A DNA stretch of 64,000 bases, from assembly GCF_900162665.1 (NCBI RefSeq), contig NZ_LT727809.1:245539-309538 (forward strand). The letters are read 5' to 3'. The position numbers and the translations under genes are program-made. Below are positions 42,773 through 53,875 of this stretch, piece after piece. Numbering within the stretch: position 1 is the first letter of the stretch; each line of letters begins with the position of its first letter. Under the pieces are notes generated by a model, which worked only from the letters and a program-made list of their open reading frames with translations, was not told the origin of the DNA and made no database searches. Origin of the DNA: Oceanobacillus sojae (GTDB lineage Bacteria > Bacillota > Bacilli > Bacillales > Amphibacillaceae).

Positions 42773-42872
42773 ATGTGATCACCTCATCGGCAATTATAGC
42801 ATCTTTTTAGAGGTTCGGGCATAGAAATGGATTAAGTGCTTGTACAATTCATGTCTGCCGGAGGAATGTATA

Positions 42873-45527
42873 ATGAAATGGTATCAGCTTAACCAAAAAA
42901 AATTAGAAGAGACATTGCAGGTAAAAGCAGATGTCGGGTTAGGGGAGAAGCAGGTTGCAAAAAGACGTCAGCAGTATGGCGAAAATGTTTTAGCAGCGAA
43001 GAAAAAAATACCCGGATGGATTTTATTCTTAAAACAATTCCAGGATTTTATGGTATTGATTTTATTAGCTGCCACTTTGATTGCCGGTTTACTGGGAGAG
43101 TATATTGATGCAATAGCTATTATGGTTATTGTATTAATTAATGGGATTATCGGCTATTTTCAAGAACAAAAAGCAGAAAACTCGTTGGAAAAACTGAAAG
43201 AGCTGTCCGCTCCGATAGCCAGTGTAAAAAGGGACGGGCAATGGGTGAAGATTCCATCGAAAGAGGTTGTTGTAGGAGATATTGTCAGGTTTGCAAGCGG
43301 AGATAGGATTCCTGCAGATGTCAGAGTCATTCAAACAACCAGCCTGGAAACAGAAGAATCCGCTTTGACAGGAGAATCACTTCCTGTTGCTAAACATACA
43401 AAGGAAATCAGAATGGATGGATTAGAAGCACAGGATCAAGTCAATATGGCCTTTATGGGAACACTTGTCACACGTGGATCAGGGGAAGGTATTGTGGTCA
43501 GCACAGGAATGAAAACGGTGATGGGGCAGATTGCTACATTGTTGGATAATACGAAAAAGGCCATTACACCACTGGAAATGAAATTGGCGGAACTGGGAAA
43601 AATACTGATTGTTGTAGCAATATTCCTGACGTTACTTGTTGTTGGAGCTGGTATTTTCCGGGGCCATCCAATGTATGAAATGTTTTTAGCCGGAATATCT
43701 TTGGCAGTAGCAGCTATTCCTGAAGGTCTGCCGGCAATTGTTACGGTTGCTTTATCTCTTGGTGTCCAGAGAATGATTAAAAAGAAGGCCATTGTAAGAA
43801 AGCTTTCGGCGGTCGAGACATTAGGATGCGCTTCGGTTATTTGTTCAGATAAAACAGGGACAATGACCGAAAACCAAATGACTGTAAAGGAAATATATAT
43901 AAACGGAAGAACTTTATATGTCACGGGCGACGGATATCAGACGCAGGGAGATTTTCTATACAATCAAAAAAAGATAGAAGATTCTCACGCAAATTTAAAA
44001 TCAATGCTGCTCTATGGAATGCTTTGTAACCATGCATCTATTTCTTTAAAAAAGGGAAAGAATGTTGTGGACGGAGATCCGACTGACGGAGCACTGCTCG
44101 TGGCAGCGTATAAATATGGCTTCCATGAAAATGATAAGCAGCCTTTCCGGATTGTAAAAGAAATACCATTTGATTCCAATCGGAAACGGATGAGTATTGT
44201 CATAGAAGATAAGAACGGAATGCGTTTATTAATCACAAAAGGGGCGCCTGATATTTTACTTCCGAAATCTTCCCACATTCAAACGGAGAATGGGAAGACT
44301 GTTTTAACAAAAGAACAAAGTAAAAAGACGGAACAGGCAATGGTTTCCATGGCTGAAAAGGCACTTCGAACTATTGCAATTGGTTTTCGGGTATTATCTT
44401 CCTCCGATTCACTGGATTCAGCATTATTGGAAGAAGATTTGACATTCATTGGCTTATACGGGCTGATGGACCCTCCAAGAAAAGAAGTAAAAGCAGCTGT
44501 TCGTGAATGTAAAGAAGCAGGAATTAAAACAGTGATGATAACTGGTGACCACGCGCATACAGCAAAAGCAATTGCCAATCATTTAGAGATTCTTCCAGAG
44601 AGAGGCAAGGTGCTGGAAGGAAAAGAATTAACACAAATGTCAGATGCTGAATTGGTGGATGTGATTGAAGAAACGTATGTTTTTGCACGCGTAACACCTG
44701 AGCATAAACTTCGGATTGTTAATGCCTTTCAGGAAAAAGGACATATTGTTGCCATGACTGGAGACGGGGTGAATGATGCTCCGGCTATGAAAGCAAGTGA
44801 TATAGGGATTGCAATGGGGATAAGCGGGACGGATGTAACGAAGGAAGCTTCATCGCTTGTTCTAATGGATGATAATTTCGCAACAATCAAATCGGCTATT
44901 CAGGAAGGCAGAAATATTTATGAGAATATTCGTAAGTTTATTCGTTATCTGCTCGCTTCCAACGTAGGAGAGATTTTAGTGATGCTCTTTGCTATGCTGC
45001 TTGGACTGCCACTGCCGCTTGTACCTGTGCAAATTCTTTGGGTGAATTTAGTAACAGACGGATTGCCGGCAATGGCGCTGGGAGTAGATCAGGCTGAAGG
45101 AGATGTGATGAAACGGGGACCAAGGAATCCACGTGAAGGAATCTTCTCCCGGGGACTCGGCTATAAAATTATCAGCAGGGGAATATTAATCGGGGTTGTT
45201 ACTTTAATTGCATTTATTGTAGCTTACCAGAATGATCCAGGTAATCTTGTCTATGCACAGACAATAGCTTTTTCCACTCTTGTTGTAGCACAATTAATTC
45301 ATGTGTTTGACTGTCGGAGTGAAAAATCAATTTTTGCAAGAAACCTGTTTGAAAACCGTTATCTTATTTTAGCAGTACTATCATCGATGCTGTTGCTTTT
45401 AGTTGTTATTTACTTTCCGCCGCTCCAGCCGATTTTCCATACAGTCACCTTATCTGCAATTGACTGGCTGCTGATTGTCGGACTGGGAGCATTACCGACC
45501 GTTTTATTTGGATTTACTAAAAAATAA
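42873..45527 (+). CDS. P-type calcium-transporting ATPase (YloB family)
   Basis: P-type IIA cation ATPase, in B. subtilis the spore-associated Ca2+ pump YloB. ATG 42873 is selected over the frame start at 42840 because GGAGGA lies 7 bases before it. The 884-residue protein has the SERCA-like order: actuator with LTGES, membrane motif AAIPEGLPA, phosphorylation site CSDKTGTMTENQ with Asp326, nucleotide domain, and hinge MTGDGVNDAPAMK. About ten membrane helices are evident, with a C-terminal bundle of six. It is the first gene of a separate transcription unit. Confidence 0.93.
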   Translation: MKWYQLNQKKLEETLQVKADVGLGEKQVAKRRQQYGENVLAAKKKIPGWILFLKQFQDFMVLILLAATLIAGLLGEYIDAIAIMVIVLINGIIGYFQEQKAENSLEKLKELSAPIASVKRDGQWVKIPSKEVVVGDIVRFASGDRIPADVRVIQTTSLETEESALTGESLPVAKHTKEIRMDGLEAQDQVNMAFMGTLVTRGSGEGIVVSTGMKTVMGQIATLLDNTKKAITPLEMKLAELGKILIVVAIFLTLLVVGAGIFRGHPMYEMFLAGISLAVAAIPEGLPAIVTVALSLGVQRMIKKKAIVRKLSAVETLGCASVICSDKTGTMTENQMTVKEIYINGRTLYVTGDGYQTQGDFLYNQKKIEDSHANLKSMLLYGMLCNHASISLKKGKNVVDGDPTDGALLVAAYKYGFHENDKQPFRIVKEIPFDSNRKRMSIVIEDKNGMRLLITKGAPDILLPKSSHIQTENGKTVLTKEQSKKTEQAMVSMAEKALRTIAIGFRVLSSSDSLDSALLEEDLTFIGLYGLMDPPRKEVKAAVRECKEAGIKTVMITGDHAHTAKAIANHLEILPERGKVLEGKELTQMSDAELVDVIEETYVFARVTPEHKLRIVNAFQEKGHIVAMTGDGVNDAPAMKASDIGIAMGISGTDVTKEASSLVLMDDNFATIKSAIQEGRNIYENIRKFIRYLLASNVGEILVMLFAMLLGLPLPLVPVQILWVNLVTDGLPAMALGVDQAEGDVMKRGPRNPREGIFSRGLGYKIISRGILIGVVTLIAFIVAYQNDPGNLVYAQTIAFSTLVVAQLIHVFDCRSEKSIFARNLFENRYLILAVLSSMLLLLVVIYFPPLQPIFHTVTLSAIDWLLIVGLGALPTVLFGFTKK

Positions 45528-45548
45528 AAGTTCATTGTAAAATAGAAT

Positions 45549-45607
45549 GAAACAGCTATTCCATCCATGCGGTATCAATTTCAGCAGATTGGGATAGCTG
45601 TTTTATT
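45549..45607 (+). terminator. Terminator after the Ca2+ ATPase gene
   Basis: AAACAGCTATTCC pairs with GGGATAGCTGTTT with a 28-base loop, ending in TTTTATTT. It lies just before repeat copy 2. Confidence 0.8.
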
Positions 45608-45610
45608 TAA

Positions 45611-46024
45611 TTCATGAAAGCTATTCCCGATATTTACTTTCCATACTGTGTGCTGTGTCATCGTTTCAATTACCACATTAACCATTTGAAACAATAAAAT
45701 GATTTTTTCACCAAGCAAAAAGCAATTATTTCATTCAACTCCATTAGGATATGATTTCTTTCATTCGCTGTAGAAGCCTAACTGAGCGCAGACCAACCAC
45801 GCAGACTCCTATGGGAACAGGGCGAGCTGAAGATCCACTTGAAAAGCGGGTTTCTTTTCAAGTTAGCTGAAGCCGTCCCCATGGAAAGCGAAGTGGTTGG
45901 TCGGAGCGGAGCTATACACAATCCTCCTTTCAATAAAAAGCTGATAAAATGCAAGCGGGATATTGAAGAACATGTTCATTCTGGAATAGGAAGGTATAGA
46001 TGCTTGCTCTTAGGTGCGAAAGTT
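45611..46024 (-). repeat. Dispersed intergenic repeat, family A copy 2
   Basis: Reverse-orientation copy, about 414 bp, of the element at 2369-2798 and 59759-60257. On the minus strand it begins AACTTTCGCACCT and ends GAATAGCTTTCATGAA. Outer arms GACCAACCAC (45791-45800) and GTGGTTGGTC (45893-45902) are perfect. The micro-insert of the other copies is missing, so GCTTTCC joins directly to ATGGGGACGG, giving the probable ancestral core. It occupies the place where B. subtilis has yloC. Confidence 0.9.
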
Positions 46025-46129
46025 AAATTGTTTAATTTAACCTATATAGAAAGAATTTCATAACATGGATAAACACGCAATACAATGCCCGAAGACATCA
46101 CTCTATTTTCCTATTTCTTGGTTTAGCCC

Positions 46130-46158
46130 TTGTAACAAAAAAGTTTATAGTATAAAAT
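46130..46158 (+). promoter_or_regulatory. Candidate promoter for remA
   Basis: TTGTAA (46130-46135) and TAAAAT (46153-46158) are 17 bases apart. A second possible -10, TATAAT at 46174-46179, lacks a good -35. Either would serve remA, gmk and rpoZ. Confidence 0.45.
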
Positions 46159-46221
46159 TCAATAAAGATACAGTATAATGGTACTATTATAGATAGAGAA
46201 GAAATGCTAGGGGGAAAAAAA

Positions 46222-46482
46222 TTGAATTTAAGTTTAATAAACATTGGCTTCGGTAATGTTGTTTCCGCAAACCGCATTATATCTATCGTGTCTCCGGAAT
46301 CAGCACCAGTGAAAAGAATTATCACCGTAGCCAGAGATAATAATAAATTAGTGGATGCAACATATGGACGACGTACCAGAGCTGTTATAATAACAGATAG
46401 CGATCATGTTGTATTATCTGCAGTGCAGCCTGAAACGGTAGGCCAACGGCTTGTTACCAACGATGAAATTGCAGACGAATAA
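46222..46482 (+). CDS. remA: Extracellular matrix regulator RemA
   Basis: Small DNA-binding regulator (YlzA) that activates biofilm matrix genes in B. subtilis. TTG 46222 is chosen, with TAGGGGG upstream, giving 86 residues beginning [17 protein letters not shown]. The core [25 protein letters not shown] and SAVQPETV is nearly invariant in the family. It lies 27 bases before gmk and is presumably co-transcribed. yloC, which precedes it in B. subtilis, is missing and replaced by a repeat. Confidence 0.95.
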   Translation: MNLSLINIGFGNVVSANRIISIVSPESAPVKRIITVARDNNKLVDATYGRRTRAVIITDSDHVVLSAVQPETVGQRLVTNDEIADE

Positions 46483-47321
<839 letters not shown>

Positions 47322-47344
47322 AATTTAGGATATAAAACTGAAAC

Positions 47345-47410
47345 AGGACCTTTGCACAGTGAAAAATTCTTCATAGAAAGAATTTTCGCTATGCAGAGGT
47401 TTTTCTTTTT
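47345..47410 (+). terminator. Terminator after rpoZ
   Basis: ACCTTTGCA and TGCAGAGGT form the base of a long imperfect hairpin with an inner AAAATTCT/AGAATTTT pairing, followed by TTTTTCTTTTT. It ends the remA-gmk-rpoZ transcript. Confidence 0.75.
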
Positions 47411-47661
47411 GCAAGGCTTCTTTTTTCCTTTTCTAAACGATTTTCTTTCAAGCCTTTATGAGGCAGAAAAACCTTATTATATGTTATAACTATGTATAGA
47501 GAAGATAAAATACATGTTGAAATATACCTCCAAATAAAGAGAAATAGAAGAAGCTTTTTATACAGCAGGCATATTTATTCCAACAGATTACATGGAGTTA
47601 ATAATAAAGTGCTTTTTAGAGAATGAACACGTGAAAATAAATCAAAGAGAGGATGTTTTTC
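47411..47661. other. Gene-free rpoZ-coaBC intergenic region
   Basis: No ORF is supported. A possible extended -10, TGTTATAAC, is at 47482-47490, without a clear -35. It could serve coaBC-priA-fmt. Confidence 0.35.
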
Positions 47662-48870
47662 ATGCTCAATCAGAAAAAAATACTTCTGGGTGTTTCTGGT
47701 GGCATTGCTGTCTATAAAGTGAGCGCTCTGGCAAGTAAGTTGACACAGCTTGGGGCGGAAGTGAAGGTTATCATGACAGAGAGTGCAACTGAATTTGTAA
47801 CACCATTAACCTTTCAAGCTTTGACAAGAAATCCGGTATATACAGATACCTTTGATGAAAAAAATCCAAAGAAAATTGCGCATATTGATTTGGCCGATTG
47901 GGCAGATATTGCAATCATTGCACCGGCAACAGCAAATATTATTGCGAAATTAGCTCATGGACAGGCTGATGATATGCTTTCGACAACAATGCTGGCGACA
48001 CAGGCAGAAGTATATATTGCCCCGGCAATGAATGTGCATATGTATGGGCATCCGGCTGTTATTCAAAATATGAAGCAGCTTGAAAAGTGGGGGTATCATT
48101 TTATTGAACCGGGTGACGGTTATTTAGCCTGCGGATATGTTGGCAAAGGCCGCCTGGAGGAGCCGCAGGAAATAATCACTGCCATTGAACGTCACCAGCA
48201 GAAAGCACTTGATATGCTGGGGCAAAAGGTACTTATATCTGCCGGGCCGACAAAGGAAATGATTGACCCGGTTCGTTTTTTTACGAACCGTTCTTCAGGA
48301 AAGATGGGTTTTGCCTTAGCTGAGGCAGCTGCTGAACGCGGTGCAGATGTTACGTTAGTTGCCGGACCAGTTTCAATAGACGCACAGCATCTCGCTATTA
48401 AGCGAATTGATGTGGTTTCTGCCGAGGAAATGTATCATGTGATGAACGACCAGTTTGCAGACAAGGATATTGTTATTAAGGCTGCTGCTGTAGCAGACTA
48501 TCGCCCGAAAGAGGTACATGCCTCAAAGATGAAAAAACAAGAGGGCGATGATGTTATCACTTTAGAACGGACAGAAGATATCCTGAAAAAGCTTGGTGAA
48601 AGAAAAGAAAATCAATTTCTGGTTGGATTTGCGGCCGAAACAGATACCCCTGTTGAGTACGGATTAGGGAAGCTGAAAAAGAAAAATTTAGACGCAATCG
48701 TAGTCAATGATGTCAGCCGCCAAGGAGCGGGATTTGAGGGCGACACAAACATTGTTACCTATATAAATAAAGAGGAGTCCGTAACTGATTTGCAGCAGGC
48801 GACAAAAAAGGAAATAGCGGTACAGCTTTTAGACTGTATTTTACGAGATATGAAGGATGATTCCAATTGA
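47662..48870 (+). CDS. coaBC: Bifunctional phosphopantothenoylcysteine decarboxylase / synthetase
   Basis: Two consecutive steps of coenzyme A synthesis. ATG 47662 is chosen over ATG 47653 because AGAGAGG abuts the earlier one. The 402-residue protein has the N-terminal FMN decarboxylase domain (CoaC) with catalytic His74 in KIAHIDL, PAMN at 121-124 and [13 protein letters not shown], and the C-terminal synthetase domain (CoaB) with [20 protein letters not shown] and [12 protein letters not shown]. It overlaps priA by 4 bases. Confidence 0.96.
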   Translation: MLNQKKILLGVSGGIAVYKVSALASKLTQLGAEVKVIMTESATEFVTPLTFQALTRNPVYTDTFDEKNPKKIAHIDLADWADIAIIAPATANIIAKLAHGQADDMLSTTMLATQAEVYIAPAMNVHMYGHPAVIQNMKQLEKWGYHFIEPGDGYLACGYVGKGRLEEPQEIITAIERHQQKALDMLGQKVLISAGPTKEMIDPVRFFTNRSSGKMGFALAEAAAERGADVTLVAGPVSIDAQHLAIKRIDVVSAEEMYHVMNDQFADKDIVIKAAAVADYRPKEVHASKMKKQEGDDVITLERTEDILKKLGERKENQFLVGFAAETDTPVEYGLGKLKKKNLDAIVVNDVSRQGAGFEGDTNIVTYINKEESVTDLQQATKKEIAVQLLDCILRDMKDDSN

Positions 48871-51275
48871 AAATTGCTAGCGTCATAGTTGATGTCCCAA
48901 CGAGTGCAACAAATCAAACATACGATTATCTGGTTCCGGAGAGGTATCATGAAATAATTACTCCAGGTATGAGGGTCACAGTACCATTCGGTCCCCGGAA
49001 AATTATGGGGTTTGTTGTACAGCTGAAGGGGGAGTCCAATTTAACAAAATTAAAGGAACTGCATGAGGTTTTAGATATTACCCCTGTATTAACAGAAGAA
49101 CTGCTGCAGCTTGGGAAATCGGTAGCAAATAAAACACTCAGCTTATATATTACGGTATTTCAGACAATGCTGCCTCAAGTATTAAAATCACAGTACACAA
49201 AAGATTTAGTTCGTGAGACAGATGAATTCCTTAGCCCTGAATTAGAAGATTTGTTTGCAGGAAGAGAGTCAATAGCCTTTGAAGAATTCACGGCATCTTC
49301 CATCAGCTATTATCATTTACAAAAACAAATAGAAGCAGGAAATATTACTATTTATTATCATGTGAAGTCGAGAATTACAAAAAAGCAGCAGACAATGGTT
49401 CAGCTGGATGTATCAGAAATGCGTGCTATGGAAGCGCTGGAGGATTTATCGAAGCAGGCAAAGAAACAAAAAGAGCTAATCCAATATTTAATAGAAAATC
49501 CGGAGCCGGTTGAGCAGGCAAAATTAATTCAAGTCATGGGCACCTCAGCACAGACTGTTAAAGCATTAGTATCAAAAGGGATTGTGAAGACATTTCAGCA
49601 GGAGGTATTCCGCGATCCCTATAAAAATCAGCCTATTGAACAAACAGAAGCCTTCGAGCTTACGGAGGAACAGGCTGCTGCTATGGAGCCGATTATCGCA
49701 TCGATAGATGAGGAAGAGGATAATGTATTTCTATTACATGGTGTGACAGGAAGCGGTAAAACAGAAATATACTTACAATCGATTCAGCATGTTATTTCAA
49801 AAGGGCAGGAGGCAATTGTCCTTGTTCCGGAAATTTCTTTGACACCACAAATGGTCCGGCGTTTTAAAGGGCGTTTTGGGTCAAATGTAGCTGTGATGCA
49901 TAGTGGTCTTTCAGCTGGAGAAAAATATGATGAATGGAGAAAAATTCAGCAGAAACAGGTTCAGGTTGTTGTTGGCGCACGTTCCGCGATATTTGCCCCC
50001 TTCACCAATATAGGCATTTTTATTATTGATGAAGAACACGAAACCACATATAAGCAGGAAGATCAGCCAAGGTATCACGCCCGTGACGTAGCAATTGAAC
50101 GGGCGAATAATCATCGTTGTCCCGTAGTTCTGGGCAGCGCGACACCTTCTTTAGAAAGCTTTGCCAGAGCAAAAAAAGGAGTCTACAAGCTGTTAACACT
50201 TGCTAGTCGCACGAATAAACAGCAAATGCCGGATGTAGAGATTATTGATATGCGTAAAGAGCTGCATGCAGGGAACCGGACCATGTTTTCTGCCTCCCTG
50301 ATGGAGAGTATGAAGGCTTGTATAGAACGTGGAGAACAAATTGTACTGCTGCTGAATCGCAGAGGGTATTCTACATTTGTCATGTGCCGTGATTGCGGGC
50401 ACGTATCTGAATGTCCGCACTGCGATATTGCATTGACCTATCATAAGAACAGCCATCGGCTTAAATGTCATTATTGCTCTTATGAGCAGGCTGTTCCTGA
50501 GCGTTGTCCATCCTGTGAGAGCGACTCTATCCGATATTTCGGAACAGGTACACAAAAGGTGGAAGAATCACTGGCAAAACTGTTACCGGAAGCCCGTGTG
50601 ATTCGAATGGATGTGGATACAACCAGAAGAAAAGGAGCACATGAAAAATTATTAAAACAGTTTTCCGAGAAGAAAGCTGATATTTTATTAGGGACACAGA
50701 TGATTGCGAAAGGTCTTGATTTTAAAGATGTCACCTTAGTGGGCGTATTATCTGCAGATTCGATGCTGCACCTTCCCGATTTCCGGGCTTCAGAGCGTAC
50801 GTTTCAATTGCTGACACAAGTGAGCGGCAGAGCGGGAAGACATGAGCTTACGGGAAATGTGATTGTCCAGACCTATACGCCGGAGCATTACAGCGTGACC
50901 TACGCTGCAAAGCATAATTTTCTTGATTTTTATCAGCATGAAATGGCTGTCCGGAAAGCATTTCAATATCCGCCATTTGTATTTCTTGTGCTGATTACTG
51001 TCTCCCATGAAAATCATGTGCGGGCGGTCCAGGTTACCGGAGAAATCGTAAAGCGGCTTAGTGAGGTTGTATCACCGGGGACAACTATCTTAGGCCCGAC
51101 ACCTTCCACTATTGCGCGGATAAAAGATAGATATCGGTACCAGTGCATGATAAAATACAAGCAGGAGCCTGAACTAATAAGTTATTTAGAGCATATTCGG
51201 TCGGCTTATGCGGATGAAATACGCAAACAAACTTTACAGCTGTTTATTGATATGCAGCCATATTATATGATGTAA
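48867..51275 (+). CDS. priA: Primosomal replication restart helicase PriA
   Basis: 3'-5' DNA helicase that reloads the replisome at stalled forks. It starts at TTG, overlapping the coaBC stop as TTGA. The 802-residue protein has an N-terminal DNA-binding domain, the Walker A HGVTGSGKTEIYL (about 290-302), Walker B DEEH, a cysteine-rich zinc region (CRDCGHVSECPHC and CHYCSY, then CPSC) and helicase motifs such as GTQMIAKGLDF. In B. subtilis def lies between priA and fmt; here only 17 bases separate them. Confidence 0.96.
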   Translation: MKIASVIVDVPTSATNQTYDYLVPERYHEIITPGMRVTVPFGPRKIMGFVVQLKGESNLTKLKELHEVLDITPVLTEELLQLGKSVANKTLSLYITVFQTMLPQVLKSQYTKDLVRETDEFLSPELEDLFAGRESIAFEEFTASSISYYHLQKQIEAGNITIYYHVKSRITKKQQTMVQLDVSEMRAMEALEDLSKQAKKQKELIQYLIENPEPVEQAKLIQVMGTSAQTVKALVSKGIVKTFQQEVFRDPYKNQPIEQTEAFELTEEQAAAMEPIIASIDEEEDNVFLLHGVTGSGKTEIYLQSIQHVISKGQEAIVLVPEISLTPQMVRRFKGRFGSNVAVMHSGLSAGEKYDEWRKIQQKQVQVVVGARSAIFAPFTNIGIFIIDEEHETTYKQEDQPRYHARDVAIERANNHRCPVVLGSATPSLESFARAKKGVYKLLTLASRTNKQQMPDVEIIDMRKELHAGNRTMFSASLMESMKACIERGEQIVLLLNRRGYSTFVMCRDCGHVSECPHCDIALTYHKNSHRLKCHYCSYEQAVPERCPSCESDSIRYFGTGTQKVEESLAKLLPEARVIRMDVDTTRRKGAHEKLLKQFSEKKADILLGTQMIAKGLDFKDVTLVGVLSADSMLHLPDFRASERTFQLLTQVSGRAGRHELTGNVIVQTYTPEHYSVTYAAKHNFLDFYQHEMAVRKAFQYPPFVFLVLITVSHENHVRAVQVTGEIVKRLSEVVSPGTTILGPTPSTIARIKDRYRYQCMIKYKQEPELISYLEHIRSAYADEIRKQTLQLFIDMQPYYMM

Positions 51276-51292
51276 GGAAATGAGGGAAAATC

Positions 51293-52234
51293 ATGAAACG
51301 AATCGTCTTTATGGGGACTCCGGATTTTGCTGTCCCCGTTTTACAAAAGATTATTGAAAATAAATATGAAGTAGTTCTTGTTGTTACACAGCCGGACAGA
51401 CCTAAAGGAAGAAAGAAAATCATTACTCCTCCCCCGGTTAAAGAGGAAGCTTTAAAGCATGGGATAGAAGTATTTCAGCCAGAAAAGCTAAGAGAAGACT
51501 TTCAGGCATTGGTGGACGCTGAACCGGATTTAATTATCACAGCAGCTTATGGGCAGATCCTTCCTAAAGAAGTGCTTAACATAGCACCATTTGGAGCAAT
51601 CAATGTCCATGCTTCTCTGCTTCCGGAGCTGCGTGGCGGCGCACCTATTCATTATTCTATTATCCAGGGGAAGAAGAAAACAGGTGTAACAATCATGTAC
51701 ATGGTGGAAAAATTGGATGCAGGAGATATCCTCACCCAGGTAGAGGTAGAAATTGAGGATAGAGATCATGTCGGCACCCTGCATGATAAACTGGCCAGGG
51801 CCGGATCAGACTTACTTATGGAAACACTGCCAGATTTATTTGCGGGTAATTTAACACCAGAAAAACAAGATGAAGAATTGGCAACCTTCGCATCGAACAT
51901 CAAACGTGAACAGGAAAAGATTGACTGGAGTAGACCTGCTGCGGAAATTTACAATCAAATAAGAGGGCTTCATCCCTGGCCGGTTGCATTTACAACCTAT
52001 GAAGGTAAAGTAATGAAAATCTGGTGGGGAGAAGATGTTTCTGAGTCAAACTCAACTAGCCCGGCAGGTGAAATTATAGCCAAGGATAGCGAATCCTTTA
52101 CTGTTCAGTGCGGAGAAAAAACAAGTCTTAAAATAAAAGAAATTCAACCTGCCGGAAAGAAACGCATGAAAGTAAAAGATTACTTACAGGCTTCACAGGA
52201 CAGGATTCAAATTGGTGTAATACTAGGAGAATAA
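51293..52234 (+). CDS. fmt: Methionyl-tRNA formyltransferase
   Basis: Formylates initiator Met-tRNA with 10-formyl-THF. The 313-residue product has the N-terminal Rossmann formyltransferase domain with [12 protein letters not shown], catalytic [14 protein letters not shown] and DAGDILTQ, followed by the C-terminal OB-like tRNA-binding domain. GGAAATGAGGG precedes the start. The def gene (peptide deformylase) that usually precedes it is absent here and would have to be elsewhere. Confidence 0.96.
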   Translation: MKRIVFMGTPDFAVPVLQKIIENKYEVVLVVTQPDRPKGRKKIITPPPVKEEALKHGIEVFQPEKLREDFQALVDAEPDLIITAAYGQILPKEVLNIAPFGAINVHASLLPELRGGAPIHYSIIQGKKKTGVTIMYMVEKLDAGDILTQVEVEIEDRDHVGTLHDKLARAGSDLLMETLPDLFAGNLTPEKQDEELATFASNIKREQEKIDWSRPAAEIYNQIRGLHPWPVAFTTYEGKVMKIWWGEDVSESNSTSPAGEIIAKDSESFTVQCGEKTSLKIKEIQPAGKKRMKVKDYLQASQDRIQIGVILGE

Positions 52235-52241
52235 TATAATT

Positions 52242-53588
52242 ATGAAATATCAATTGAGACAAACGATGCTCGACATTCTTATCCGGATTGAAAAAGATAA
52301 AGGATTCAGTAATCTGCTTTTAAATCATGAATTACAGCAAAAGGATTTGAATGACAAGGATAAAAGATTGCTTACAGAGGTTGTTTATGGAACTGTACAG
52401 AATCAAATAACGATTGATTACTATATAGCGTATTTTATAAAAAATAAAAAGAAATTAGATTTATGGGTAAAGCAGCTTTTAAGAATGTCTGTGTATCAGA
52501 TGGTTTATTTGGAAAAAGTTCCGGATCACGCTGTTGTTCATGAGTCTGTTGAAATTGCTAAAATCCGCGGACATAAAGGGATTGCTAATTTTGTAAATGG
52601 AATATTACGCAGCATTCAACGAAACGGGCTTCCGGATTTATCCCTGATTAAGGATCCTGTAGAGCGGATTTCGATAGAGACAAGCCATCCTGTATGGCTT
52701 GTTAAAAGATGGACAGAAATGTATGGCGAGGAGCGGACAGAGGCAATGTGCCGCGAGAATCTAAGACATTTTCCAATGTCTATCCGGATTCAGCCTATGA
52801 AAACGGATCGTCAAGCTGTGATAGAGCAATTAGAAAAGCAAGGCTTCACTGTAGCTGCATCACAATTTTCACCACAGGGCATTCTGATTCAAAAAGGAAA
52901 TATATTTAAAACGAATCTGCTGCAGGAGGGATTTGTAACCATACAGGATCAAAGCTCTATGCTTGCGGCAGAATCATTAAAACTGGAATCGGGGATGAAA
53001 GTACTGGATACTTGCAGTGCCCCCGGTGGAAAAGCGACGCACATTGCTGAAAAAATGGCGGATCAAGGAGAAATTCATGCTTATGATCTGCATAAGAAAA
53101 AAGTGAAATTGATAGAAGAAAAGGCAGCTGTATTGGATTTGCATGCCATAACTGCTTTTCAAGGCGATGCAAGGAAGCTTTATGAGCAGTATGAAAAGGA
53201 GAGCTTTGACAGGATTCTTATCGATGCTCCTTGTTCAGGATTAGGAGTTATTAATGGAAAGCCTGAGATTAAATATGAAAAGCAAGCGTCTGATATTGAA
53301 CGGCTTGCAACGATACAGCTGGATATTATCCAATCTGCAGCCAAGCTGCTTAAGCCTGACGGGCTGCTTATCTATAGTACATGTACAGTTGATAAATTGG
53401 AGAATAATCAAGTAGTTCAAACATTTTTAGAAAAAAATCCAGCTTTTAGCATAGATCTCTCATTCAGAGAAGAGCTTTCCGAACCATTACAGCATGCTCC
53501 GGGCTGGTCACCGGAAGGTTTACAGCTGTTTCCTCAGGATTTTCAGACAGATGGATTCTTTCTTACACGGATCAAACGGAATAAATGA
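52242..53588 (+). CDS. rsmB: 16S rRNA (cytosine-967-C5) methyltransferase
   Basis: SAM-dependent m5C methyltransferase (yloM/sun). The 448-residue protein has an N-terminal NusB-like RNA-binding domain (about 1-140) and a methyltransferase domain with motif I DTCSAPGGKATHIAE, DAPCSGLGV and the catalytic-cysteine segment YSTCTVDKLENNQVV. It lies 7 bases after fmt. In B. subtilis rlmN follows, but here the next gene is prpC after a 287-base gap with no gene. Confidence 0.95.
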   Translation: MKYQLRQTMLDILIRIEKDKGFSNLLLNHELQQKDLNDKDKRLLTEVVYGTVQNQITIDYYIAYFIKNKKKLDLWVKQLLRMSVYQMVYLEKVPDHAVVHESVEIAKIRGHKGIANFVNGILRSIQRNGLPDLSLIKDPVERISIETSHPVWLVKRWTEMYGEERTEAMCRENLRHFPMSIRIQPMKTDRQAVIEQLEKQGFTVAASQFSPQGILIQKGNIFKTNLLQEGFVTIQDQSSMLAAESLKLESGMKVLDTCSAPGGKATHIAEKMADQGEIHAYDLHKKKVKLIEEKAAVLDLHAITAFQGDARKLYEQYEKESFDRILIDAPCSGLGVINGKPEIKYEKQASDIERLATIQLDIIQSAAKLLKPDGLLIYSTCTVDKLENNQVVQTFLEKNPAFSIDLSFREELSEPLQHAPGWSPEGLQLFPQDFQTDGFFLTRIKRNK

Positions 53589-53797
53589 GCCATTTTTATC
53601 AAGTAGAATCGACCGTTAATCTCCTGCCTCAAGCGGATAGCGGATGTTTAAGCCCTTTTATAGTTAACGTATAGGAAAGAAGTTTAAATATATTATTCAA
53701 CTTGTACACTGCATAGTTTTATTATGCGGAAGATTGTGCAATAATTAAGGATAGAAGTATTTATTCAAAAAATAAGAAATTCGTAATAATGTTTTTG

Positions 53798-53826
53798 TTG
53801 AACAGTACTTAACGACAAAGTAATAA
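53798..53826 (+). promoter_or_regulatory. Candidate promoter for prpC-prkC
   Basis: TTGAAC (53798-53803) and TAATAA (53821-53826) are 17 bases apart. They lie about 50 bases before the prpC start, in the gap where rlmN is found in B. subtilis. The -10 is a modest match. Confidence 0.45.
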
Positions 53827-53875
53827 TAAATGTTTGAAAAGGATATATTTGGATTTGTAAAGGGGGGAGCAGCTC

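Noticed and set aside
45839-46063. Open frame of 74 codons across repeat copy 2
   Set aside because: It is the reverse strand of the repeat with no ribosome site and no counterpart in the other copies.
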